Below, in pieces: positions 28,137-36,537 of a stretch of DNA of 64,000 nucleotides. Position 1 is the first letter of the stretch; each line of letters opens with the position of its first letter. Source of the stretch: Lentisphaerota bacterium (lineage in GTDB: Bacteria > Verrucomicrobiota > Lentisphaeria > Oligosphaerales > JABHEG01). Made by a program: the position numbers and the translations under genes. A model generated the notes under the pieces. The model did not search any database. It was not told the origin of the DNA and saw only the letters and a program-made list of their open reading frames with translations. The stretch lies in contig JABHEG010000259.1 in NCBI GenBank assembly GCA_018676675.1, positions 1-64,000 of the forward strand, in the 5' to 3' direction.

Positions 28137-29216
28137 ATGGCGCGTTATGGATGGAAGACTGTGCGACCTGCGGCCTGGGCGCTTGTGGGGCTTTGTTTGG
28201 TTCTGCAGGCCCAGGGGGCAGGCCGTCGCCGGAAGCTCGCCCCTGCGGGGGTCGTTCGCCTGAAGGGCTCCCCCGAAGCGATAGGTCGGCGGCATGGGAA
28301 ACTGTTCAAGTACCACATTCGACGAATGTTGACCGAATACATCGGGGGGAGCTACGCCTGGGAACGGGACAAAGAAGAGCTTCTGGCTCGTGTCCGGACG
28401 ATGAAGTCGTCACTCCCGGACTGGTACCTCACGGAGCTTCGGGCCTGTGCCGAGGAAGTCGGCGTCAAAGAGGATATCCTCCTGTATGCCCAATGCGAAG
28501 GTGACATCCAGAGCCTTGGGGGTTGCACCAGTTTCGTTGCCTTTGGCCCGGCAACCCACGGCGGCACGGTCGAAATGGGACGCAATTTCGACTACTGGGG
28601 GCTGGAATCAACCCGTGAGTGTGCGGTTGTGCTCGCCGTCGTTCCGAGCCCTGAAGACGGGCACGCATTTGTGTCCATTGGATGGACAGGGATTCTGGGG
28701 GGCTGGACCTTCATCAATGAGAAGGGTGTTTTCGTCTCGAACAACTTGGGTGGAGGCTGGGCGACCGACCCAAAGGGGATCCCGACGTTGGTCATGGAAC
28801 GGATTATTGCGCAGAAGGCGGCCAGCGTTGATGAAGCTGTGGCGTTGGTCCGTGGCAGTCCCCGGATGCGTGGCCAGGTGCTCATTGTCGGGCAGGCTGG
28901 TGACGCCGATAAGGGAGTCCCCCCCCACGCAGTCGAGCTGAGTTACGACGCCCAGATGGTTACGGTAACACCGGCGAAGGACGGACTTATCTTTAACAGC
29001 AGCATCGGCGCGGATGAGGACGCTGTGCGCAAGCTACTTCGGCGACGCTTCCACCGTCCCACCAGTCCGATTCACTCGGCGGGGAACAGCATTACGCTGC
29101 ACTCAGTCGCGATTCGCCCCACGGAGCACAAGCTCTGGGTTGCCCATGGTCCCCCCTCGCATGCCCACAAGAGCAAGTATGTCTCATACGACTTGCGCAG
29201 GCTTTTCCGTCGTTGA
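28137..29216 (+). CDS. Exported C45-like autoproteolytic acyltransferase/hydrolase
   Basis: This is a 359-residue protein of the acyl-CoA:6-aminopenicillanate acyltransferase family (peptidase C45). Members cut themselves before a Cys that then becomes the N-terminal nucleophile. The site is GGC130TSF, followed by MGRNFDYWG, the usual Arg-Asn-Asp region. NEKGVFVSNNLGGG and the C-terminal HSVAIRPTEHKLWVAHG also fit the Ntn-hydrolase fold. I start at 28137, which gives a signal-like N-terminus (WALVGLCLVLQAQG). The open frame upstream is not coding-like. Export is a little unusual. The natural acyl substrate is unknown. It converges on the LarA-like gene, 10 nt away. Confidence 0.8.
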   Translation: MARYGWKTVRPAAWALVGLCLVLQAQGAGRRRKLAPAGVVRLKGSPEAIGRRHGKLFKYHIRRMLTEYIGGSYAWERDKEELLARVRTMKSSLPDWYLTELRACAEEVGVKEDILLYAQCEGDIQSLGGCTSFVAFGPATHGGTVEMGRNFDYWGLESTRECAVVLAVVPSPEDGHAFVSIGWTGILGGWTFINEKGVFVSNNLGGGWATDPKGIPTLVMERIIAQKAASVDEAVALVRGSPRMRGQVLIVGQAGDADKGVPPHAVELSYDAQMVTVTPAKDGLIFNSSIGADEDAVRKLLRRRFHRPTSPIHSAGNSITLHSVAIRPTEHKLWVAHGPPSHAHKSKYVSYDLRRLFRR

Positions 29217-29226
29217 GGAAAACCGT

Positions 29227-30477
29227 TTACCGGACGATGAGTCTTCGGGCCTTCTCGATGAAGAGCACGTTTGAGTCGGCCCCGGTGATGGCGTTGGCCA
29301 GCTGCCACGCTTCCGCCAGGCTCGTGACGGCCGTAACGTAGGTGTCCTCCAGTTGGTTCACGATCTGTGGCCGGGTCACCAGGATGACCGTCGCGTTCTT
29401 CTCCACCATTGGTCGAGCCAGGATGTTGGCTCCGTGCGCACCAAGATTGAACTTCTCTCGCTCCCTGACGTCGCGGACCGCCTCCTCAGGCGTCTTTGAC
29501 CGAAGCCATTCGATGAATGGTCCCTCCGCCCCGAGACCATCAGGGCATTCGGCGCACAGGATAATGACCCCGTTTTCGTTTACGGTTTCGCTTGCGGGGA
29601 TGATGGCTTTCTTTCCCTGGACGAGATCGAAGTCATAGGGCGACCCTCCCGCAGACGAGATGACAATATCGGCCGTCATCCGGTCCACTTGGTAGATCGC
29701 CGCACAACGCCGGCAGGCTTCTGCATGGGCTTTGAAGGGATCCCCCGAGACAATTTCAGCGACCTCATCGTTAGGCCCGACAACGGCGTAGACGATGAAA
29801 TGAAACGGGAGAGCCGATGCAAACTCAATGGCATCGTCGCTCACTGGATTCCCGGTCAGTCGCCCAATGCGCGTGGCCGGATCGGTCAGATGGAAGTGGT
29901 TATTGTCGATTGACTCATGGTGGGCGAGCCCCGGCATCATGAGCTTGCGTCCCCCGGACCAGCCGCAGAGATAAGACGGCTCGATGATGCCGCAGCCGAT
30001 GACCACATCGTGCTCGAAGAGGGCTTTGTTCACTCGGATTCGCGTCCCTCGTGCTGTCACTCCTCGATCTACCATGCTTGCCTCGTCAAAGGCATCGTGC
30101 TGGAGCACGCTACGGGTATCCATGATCTCCGGCCCGAGGTGATCCGCAATTTCGTCCTGAAGCATGAGCCGGTGACGGCCGGGCGCGATCATGATCGTCG
30201 GGGTGACGTCGGCTGCGTCACACGTCTCCAAAACGGGGCGGAGCATCTCCGTCGGTGATGGGCGTGTGTTGTCGACCGTCAGGATCAGAGCCGTGCGCTT
30301 TCCGGCGAGGAGATCCGCCAGGGCGGCTGATTCGAATGGCGCACACAGCGTTTCCTGAACGGCAGCAGAAACGTCGGCGACAGGCCTGACACTGTTCGGT
30401 GACATCACCCCGACGACACGCTCGTCCGCCACGTCCAGGGGGAGCTTCTCTCTTCCGTAACTCACCTCGTAGCGCAT
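29227..30477 (-). CDS. LarA-like nickel-pincer racemase/epimerase with altered catalytic His
   Basis: This is a 416-residue homologue of lactate racemase LarA. GRHR gives His102 (LarA His108), GGRKLMMPG gives Lys178 (LarA Lys184, to which the nickel-pincer nucleotide is bound) and NNHFH gives His194 (LarA His200). The offset of 6 is constant across all three. At the position of LarA His174, the second acid/base, the sequence is EPSYLCG: Ser168 replaces His. The start at 30477 has GGAGG 5 nt upstream; an ATG further up lies within that site. It is the last gene of the GRE-lyase-LarA operon, 20 nt after the lyase. Known homologues epimerise various 2-hydroxy acids, and the substrate here is unknown. 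Confidence 0.85.
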   Translation of the reverse strand: MRYEVSYGREKLPLDVADERVVGVMSPNSVRPVADVSAAVQETLCAPFESAALADLLAGKRTALILTVDNTRPSPTEMLRPVLETCDAADVTPTIMIAPGRHRLMLQDEIADHLGPEIMDTRSVLQHDAFDEASMVDRGVTARGTRIRVNKALFEHDVVIGCGIIEPSYLCGWSGGRKLMMPGLAHHESIDNNHFHLTDPATRIGRLTGNPVSDDAIEFASALPFHFIVYAVVGPNDEVAEIVSGDPFKAHAEACRRCAAIYQVDRMTADIVISSAGGSPYDFDLVQGKKAIIPASETVNENGVIILCAECPDGLGAEGPFIEWLRSKTPEEAVRDVREREKFNLGAHGANILARPMVEKNATVILVTRPQIVNQLEDTYVTAVTSLAEAWQLANAITGADSNVLFIEKARRLIVR

Positions 30478-30497
30478 CGGGACCTCCAAAGAGAGAC

Positions 30498-33400
30498 TCA
30501 GTCGTCTTCCACGAACGGTTCAAGGACGATGTAGTCTAGGTTGACCGGTTTGCTGAGATTGTAAACGCGCAGGGCATGCTTGCCAGCCCCGAGATAGACC
30601 TGGATCGGCTTTCCGGCAGCAACGTCCGACAGGGCGAGTGAGCGCCAATCATCGCGTGCGTTGCTGTAGCCCCCCGTGCTGGGGAACGGTATGGCGCGAC
30701 AGCTTTCTGCCGGGTAGGCTGCGTCAAGGACAACGGCCCGTTCGGCCCCCTCCTCCTGGGTACAGTACCGGAAGACCACGGTGTAGACCCCGGACGTCGT
30801 TACGTCGATTGACCACTCGAGCCAGTGCCCTGGATCGTTCCAATTCAGGAAGGCCTCGCCCTCGATGGCGACCTTCTTGTCTGTCTTCCGGACCTCGCCT
30901 TTTCCTTGACCGGTGAAATCCTCTGCCTGCACGACGATTCGCCTCCCGACAGGCTGCTCACCTTTTGGTGGCGTGAAGGGGCGGATGGGGAATTCCGGGA
31001 TGGCGGGGCGCCGGGCCGCTTTGGCCACTGCCGCGGCATCGGCGTGTTGCTGTTCGCGGAATGCGGCGAGCGATGGTGCGCCGGGGAACACGATCTCGTA
31101 AGTCCCCGATGTTTCTGGAGTGAACGAGCAGGTTGCCTCGGCGTCATTGCCTCTGAGCGCAGCTCCTCGCCGGCTGGAGGAGTCCACTCCGAAGATGCTG
31201 GGAGGACCCATGGCTTGCCTGGCCGACTGCCACGCCGGCGAGGTGACCTTCAGCGCGTTGTTCTTCGGTCCTGCGTATTGGGCCGTCCAGAGCCCCTTTG
31301 TCTCCTGCCGGAATGTTAGGCGACACGGCGAAGAACTCGCTACCCGACCCTCGCCGCGCACCATGGATGTGCCGTCGACAAACGCCAGACACACATCACC
31401 GTCAGTACCCGAGGCGAACGCGAAGATCGCATCCGTCGATGCGTTCCCTGCCACTACCGTGCTCTGGCCTGACCCGCGGAGGAACACGTCGTTGTGTCGG
31501 GCCCCGGTGATGTGGGCAGCGCAGGCGATTCCGCCTTCCTCAAGAGGAAACTCCGTCAGCGTCGTTTGGGGAGCCGGACCTCGGAAGGGTTCGAGAAGGG
31601 CCACATACCGGGTGTTCGAGGCAACCCTTCGCACGAGTGCCATTGGCTGTTTTCCCAGGCTTGAGACACTCCAGCCTCGGCCGGTGATGATTTCTGTTTC
31701 CGGAGTTCCTGCCATTGTCACCCGGAACGACTGAAGAGGACGGCTCCACGCGGCTGACCATGGCGCGTCCGTCCTGGCGCTTCGGACTGACTCGACGTGT
31801 TCGTACCCGGCATTCGTCCCGGGCGCTTCAGCGCGCTCCGTCAATGGCAGGGCTGAAGAGAGCTCGCCGACGCCGTGGAGAGCCCAATCAATCGTGTGCG
31901 TCTCCGTGTCGCTGACATCGTCCACCAGCAGCACATAGTCGGGGGTCATCACGGCTGTTCGAGCCAACCTGATGGGGTCGTAGGCCCGGTCAGCCGACGC
32001 GGAGACAACCTGGAATCCGGGGCTTGCGTAGAAACAGCTGAGCTGCCCTGTGCACTGTTCCTGGCTCTGACCATCGATGACGATCGTGTTGTGCGAGACG
32101 GTCTGACGGTACCACTGGCCGTGGATGGGGAGACCATACGCTACGCAGCCGGGGTCATGGGCCACGTAGTCGCCCAGGGCGTAGAAGGAGAACCCGAGCT
32201 TGTCGGGATGCCCATGTCCTCCTCCGTGCGGGCCATAGTCCAGCGCGAGATACATGTCGTCAATCGTCGTTCCGCTGCGCAGGACCGCGAAACCGGGACC
32301 GCTGAAATTCACGCTCTTCAGGTCGGGGGCCGCGACTTCCGGTACGTCAGGCACGCCGTTGAGCAACGCGTCCCAGGCTCGTCCGCGCTGGTGAATTCCC
32401 CACGCGAAGTTCGCATCCTGCCAGTGCCGGAAGGCGACTTCCAGGAATTTGGTGCCGGGGAGACCGGAAGACAGTCCCGAGTCGTGGAAGGCCGGCAGTT
32501 GCCGATTGGGCGCCATGAACCGTATCGGTATATCGTACAAACCCTTGTAGCGGGGATTGGCATACAGATTCGTTCCTGACCGGAAGGCAATTTCCGTCAA
32601 CGCCAGATGCGCCATAAGGGCGTAGTAGTGATATCCCCAGGCCCCCTCGTACCAGAATCCCTCGTCGGTTACTGAGTTGGCCATCTGGAACTGAAAACCA
32701 CTGGAGCCGTTAACCACGTGCTCTGCCAGTTCCCGGTCCCGAAGGCAGAAGGCGACGGCGCCCATTCCGGCGTTATGCCAGCTTTGCCAGTTGCTCTTAC
32801 CTGCGTCGTAGCGACGAATCGTGGCGGCAGCGGAGCGCAAGAGATCTTTCTCGATGTGCCGGCGATCCGCGTCGCTGAACAGATCGCTCTCGTAGACCAG
32901 ATCATAGCCCTGGGTGATCGGGATCAGCCAGCATGACTCGTCCAGCGTCTGGGGGCCGACCCGACCTGCACTGGCCCGCTTGCTGGGGCCGCGTGTATCG
33001 TGCAGTTCGTACGTGTTGTACCGGTCTGCGTATCCGAGGAGGATTTTCCGTGCGGTTCGGGCAAATTCCACCTTGCCCGTGAGGGCGTAGGCCAAACCGA
33101 TGTCCCGGCATCGGCTCCCCAGGCCGTTGTGCTGGCTCATGATGGCGACCGTGTCGTAGGGTTCCCCGCTGTACATCTCCCCGCAGCGTTTGCAGCGGTG
33201 TTGGGTCGGTGAGACCGTCTGCAATGACCCGCCGTCTTTCGGGCAGGCGTACCAATGGTACCAGCCACCTCCTCGATCCGGGTGAACGACTGGCTCTGCA
33301 CACCACGTCTCGGCGCTCTTGAGGAAGCGCGCCAGCGCGCGTCGCGCCCACTCTTGGGTATCGGCAGTTGCCTGAATCCGGGTGATGTCGTCAGCAGTCA

Positions 33401-34031
33401 CCAGAAGGAAGGGGTGAGGACCCTCGGCAAAGCTGACGTCTGCCCTGGTGAAGGGGACAGGAGCTTCAGGAACCTGATCGGATGCCACGTGAATGCCCTT
33501 CCGGAGTTCGAGGTCGTCGACACAGGCACTGACGACGGAGCCTGAGTAACTGTGCAGCCACACCTGGACGCGAGTGCACGCCTCCGGCAGTGTAACGGCG
33601 AACGAGGTCGACTTCCAGCGTCGCCGGCGACTCGGGAGCGTCCGCTGGGCTATGGAATCCGGCACGCGGATGTACGCCCCGGCGGAGTCGTAGCAGCGGA
33701 CGTAGAGTCCCAGCCCATTCCCATTCAGCGCGAAGCTCTTTGCCCGGACCGTGTAGGCTTTCCCTCCATCAACGGCGATCATCGTCGAGAACACACTTGA
33801 TCCGGCCGTCCTGGATGCGTCTTCGATCAGGATGCTGCGCGTTCCGGTAGCTGCGCGGTCATCCACCCAACGGCTCATGGTGTCGTCAATGCGCCACGAC
33901 AGCACGCTGCCCTCTGCTGTCTGCTCAAATGAGGCGTTTGGGACCAAATTCGGGGGTTCAGCGGCCCAGACTCCTGTGCTGGCTCCGATCGCCAGCGCAA
34001 GGCTGGACCAACGTTTCGCATATTCCATCAT
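30498..34031 (-). CDS. Secreted heparinase II/III-like polysaccharide lyase
   Basis: This is an 1177-residue exported lyase. The signal peptide is 1-23 (ending GVWA). Residues 27-180 form a jelly-roll CBM (LVPNASFEQT start). Residues 250-290 hold a small Cys cluster (YACPKDGG, then HRCKRCG: Cys263, Cys280, Cys283) that looks like a zinc ribbon. An alpha/alpha toroid of the alginate lyase and heparinase type follows. The beta-sandwich of heparinase II/III has GHGHPDKLGFSFY and SHNTIVIDGQSQ, with the His used in catalysis. The last 150 residues look like a CBM6/35 module. The ATG overlaps the GRE stop (ATGA), so the two are translationally coupled. The uronate-containing substrate is not identifiable. 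Confidence 0.85.
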   Translation of the reverse strand: MMEYAKRWSSLALAIGASTGVWAAEPPNLVPNASFEQTAEGSVLSWRIDDTMSRWVDDRAATGTRSILIEDASRTAGSSVFSTMIAVDGGKAYTVRAKSFALNGNGLGLYVRCYDSAGAYIRVPDSIAQRTLPSRRRRWKSTSFAVTLPEACTRVQVWLHSYSGSVVSACVDDLELRKGIHVASDQVPEAPVPFTRADVSFAEGPHPFLLVTADDITRIQATADTQEWARRALARFLKSAETWCAEPVVHPDRGGGWYHWYACPKDGGSLQTVSPTQHRCKRCGEMYSGEPYDTVAIMSQHNGLGSRCRDIGLAYALTGKVEFARTARKILLGYADRYNTYELHDTRGPSKRASAGRVGPQTLDESCWLIPITQGYDLVYESDLFSDADRRHIEKDLLRSAAATIRRYDAGKSNWQSWHNAGMGAVAFCLRDRELAEHVVNGSSGFQFQMANSVTDEGFWYEGAWGYHYYALMAHLALTEIAFRSGTNLYANPRYKGLYDIPIRFMAPNRQLPAFHDSGLSSGLPGTKFLEVAFRHWQDANFAWGIHQRGRAWDALLNGVPDVPEVAAPDLKSVNFSGPGFAVLRSGTTIDDMYLALDYGPHGGGHGHPDKLGFSFYALGDYVAHDPGCVAYGLPIHGQWYRQTVSHNTIVIDGQSQEQCTGQLSCFYASPGFQVVSASADRAYDPIRLARTAVMTPDYVLLVDDVSDTETHTIDWALHGVGELSSALPLTERAEAPGTNAGYEHVESVRSARTDAPWSAAWSRPLQSFRVTMAGTPETEIITGRGWSVSSLGKQPMALVRRVASNTRYVALLEPFRGPAPQTTLTEFPLEEGGIACAAHITGARHNDVFLRGSGQSTVVAGNASTDAIFAFASGTDGDVCLAFVDGTSMVRGEGRVASSSPCRLTFRQETKGLWTAQYAGPKNNALKVTSPAWQSARQAMGPPSIFGVDSSSRRGAALRGNDAEATCSFTPETSGTYEIVFPGAPSLAAFREQQHADAAAVAKAARRPAIPEFPIRPFTPPKGEQPVGRRIVVQAEDFTGQGKGEVRKTDKKVAIEGEAFLNWNDPGHWLEWSIDVTTSGVYTVVFRYCTQEEGAERAVVLDAAYPAESCRAIPFPSTGGYSNARDDWRSLALSDVAAGKPIQVYLGAGKHALRVYNLSKPVNLDYIVLEPFVEDD

Positions 34032-36343
34032 TGTTCACCGATGTCCCTACTTGAGATGGGGATCAGCGACCGCGCCATGATTTCGTTTTGGAGGATCTCC
34101 GGCAGTGACACGAAGTAAGCGGTAAAACCGGCAACGCGGACGACGAGGTCGCGGTGGGCCGCCGGATTGGTGAGTGCCTCGCGCAGGACTGCGTGGTTCG
34201 TGACGCTGACCTGCAACTGCTCGCCGCCCATGGCAAAGTAGGTCTTGAGCAGGGCAGCAAGCCGATTGATGCCGGCTTCACCCGCCGCGTCGGTGAACGA
34301 CAGGCGCAGGTTGATAGCAGCGCCGCCCGGCACAGCCCGATAGTCCGGCTTGGTCAACGAGCGCAACGTAGCAGTTGCTCCGGAAGTATTGGCTCCCTGC
34401 GAGGGGGATCCGCCGTCACTCAGGCTTCTGCCCGCGCCGCGCCCGTCAGCTGTCGCGCCGGTGGCCTGCCCCAATTTGGCGTGGCTGACCACCGAACCGA
34501 TCATGCCATAGTGGATGGCGCGCTCGGAAGGAGTTGGGCAGGCATCCACCAGGCGTCCGAAGCTGCTGATTACTGTGCATGCCAGGTCATCGACACGGTC
34601 ATCATCGTTGCCGTACTTCGGAGCGTGACGGCACGCTGCATGAATCGTCTCATACCCGCGAAAATCCACCGCTAGGGCGCGGCACAGGTCGGTGAGCTCG
34701 ATCCCTTCCTGCCTGAACACGAGAGCCCGGATGGCGGCCAAGCTATCGACGGTGGTCCCGAGACCCACGCCGTAGATTCCAGTTAGGACATAGGGCGGTG
34801 CATCGACCGCATCCATGCCGCGCTCAAGTGCCGCAGGCGTGAACGCGGAGATCAGAGGCACGGGAGCATGCGCGCTGACGTGAGCGTCATACATGTGCCG
34901 GAAACACAAGGCGGTTGAGGCCGCGTGTTGCAGCTGAGTCTCAACCGCTGCGTAGAGCTCCGCGAAGCTCCCGATCCGTTCTGGAAGCGGAGTTTCCGGT
35001 CCTACCTGGATGCCGGTGTGCCGGTCGCGACCAGCGTTCATGGCCAGATCCAGGCATTTGGCGATGTTGACGTAGCAATCGATCCAGGGCGCAGCTAACC
35101 CGGGCAGGTAGCTCTCGACACAGCCGACCTGGGCATAGCAGCGCGCGATCTCCAGAGGAATGCCGTGCTCCACCAACCCGGGTATGATGATGTCATCGTT
35201 GAACACGGCAGGATGGCCGGAACCGACTCGAATCGTGGCGGCGATCTCCCTCCAGTACTGGTCGGATGTCCTCTCGTGGATTCGGGTGGACAGATTCGGT
35301 TGCTTGCGGCTCACCCAGCGTTCGACTCCGAGGCAAACGTAAGTCAGGTCGTTGACTGCGTCCCGCCCCCCGGCATCCTGACCGCCGAGGCTCATGTGCG
35401 CAATGTCGTCGCCTTCTGCATTCAGTTTGAGCCAGAACAGGGCCACCAGTTCGGCAGCCTGCTCACGCGTCAACACGCCTTCGGCAAGGTCGTGAGCGTA
35501 GAAGGGATGCATGTACTGGTCGAAACGCCCCATGGAATGGCCGATTCCGCCGTCATCCAGCTTGATGCCGAGGTGGGAAAACCATAGCAACTGCAACGCC
35601 TCATGGAGGCCTCGCGGGGGGTTTTCCGCCACCCAGTCGCAGACGTCCGCGATTCCCGCAAGTTCGCGTTGACGAGCAGGATTTGCCTCTTCCGCGGCCA
35701 ATTCACGCGCCAACGCTGCGTGCCTGAGGACATAGTTGCTCAGTGCCGAGAGGGCCTCAGCCATGGCCCGCGCGTAGACGGCACTCGTTGTCTCCGGTGA
35801 TTGCTGCATGCCTGCGACCGAGAGGGCCCGCTCACGCAACCCTCCCAAGCCTTCCCGAAGCACCATGTCGAAGGCGGGAATGGTGTGTCCGCTGCGTCCC
35901 GCTCCGGCCTGAATGAGCCCATGCTGAAGTGCAGTGTACGCGAATCTCCCGTCTGCAGACCGGGCCTGTTCGGCGTCGCGGCTTCGCCAGTAGAGACAGG
36001 CCTTTCGGTACTCGTGAGGATGACACCGCGCTGGATCCTCGAGGCCGACTTCTCCCACCAGCAGCTCGTCCGGATGAATGGCAATCCGGATGCGGTTCAG
36101 GACGTGTCGAAACCCCGCAGCATGGCGAAGCGGCAGTGGCTCTCCTTCATGGGCGTGGCAGTACTCCCAGAGGTACAGATCCCTCTCGTCCCGACCGTTC
36201 GGGTACCAGGTCTTCTCCGTGCCGGTGGGAGCCCGTTCGGCTAGGATTCGTGCAACTCGAACCGGAGGCACATCGGGGAGTCGCTTGGTCTGCGTGGGAT
36301 GGTCAGTCAACCAAATGTCCTCGTGCGGGGTAGAGTCACTCAA
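34028..36343 (-). CDS. Glycyl radical enzyme of the pyruvate formate-lyase family
   Basis: This is a 771-residue glycyl radical enzyme. The thiyl-radical site is QVGCVES (Cys408, with Glu410 as the usual general base). The C-terminal radical site is VVRVAGFTAYF (Gly739). The Cys-Val-Glu motif is shared with dehydratases and C-N lyases such as glycerol dehydratase and choline TMA-lyase, rather than the Cys-Cys of true PFL, so a dehydratase or lyase is likely. The start is uncertain: the frame begins at a TTG with no clear ribosome site. It is first in an operon with a lyase (4-nt overlap) and a LarA homologue. No radical-SAM activase is encoded nearby. Confidence 0.9.
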   Translation of the reverse strand: MSDSTPHEDIWLTDHPTQTKRLPDVPPVRVARILAERAPTGTEKTWYPNGRDERDLYLWEYCHAHEGEPLPLRHAAGFRHVLNRIRIAIHPDELLVGEVGLEDPARCHPHEYRKACLYWRSRDAEQARSADGRFAYTALQHGLIQAGAGRSGHTIPAFDMVLREGLGGLRERALSVAGMQQSPETTSAVYARAMAEALSALSNYVLRHAALARELAAEEANPARQRELAGIADVCDWVAENPPRGLHEALQLLWFSHLGIKLDDGGIGHSMGRFDQYMHPFYAHDLAEGVLTREQAAELVALFWLKLNAEGDDIAHMSLGGQDAGGRDAVNDLTYVCLGVERWVSRKQPNLSTRIHERTSDQYWREIAATIRVGSGHPAVFNDDIIIPGLVEHGIPLEIARCYAQVGCVESYLPGLAAPWIDCYVNIAKCLDLAMNAGRDRHTGIQVGPETPLPERIGSFAELYAAVETQLQHAASTALCFRHMYDAHVSAHAPVPLISAFTPAALERGMDAVDAPPYVLTGIYGVGLGTTVDSLAAIRALVFRQEGIELTDLCRALAVDFRGYETIHAACRHAPKYGNDDDRVDDLACTVISSFGRLVDACPTPSERAIHYGMIGSVVSHAKLGQATGATADGRGAGRSLSDGGSPSQGANTSGATATLRSLTKPDYRAVPGGAAINLRLSFTDAAGEAGINRLAALLKTYFAMGGEQLQVSVTNHAVLREALTNPAAHRDLVVRVAGFTAYFVSLPEILQNEIMARSLIPISSRDIGEQ

Positions 36344-36362
36344 CCGAGGTGGAATTCGTTTT

Positions 36363-36437
36363 CGGCTGCGCGAAGGTAAGGGAGTGAAAGGAATCGCTCT
36401 CCGGCTGCGCGAAAGAACGTAGCGGGGCGTGGCCCCG
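36363..36437. repeat. GGCTGCGCGAA direct repeat plus GC hairpin
   Basis: CGGCTGCGCGAA occurs about 40 nt apart (near 36363 and 36402). CGGGGC-gtg-GCCCCG (36423-36437) follows and is preceded by GTAG, as in the 14671 element. It occupies the space between the divergent GRE and ceramidase-like genes. Confidence 0.5.
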
Positions 36438-36537
36438 GACGCAAGGGATTCCCTGTCAATACCACGTGGCGTTGTCTCCCTGGCCCGGCCGTTCCTTGTT
36501 GCCTTGATCGATCAATCCCGGGAGCAGCGGAGGCGCC

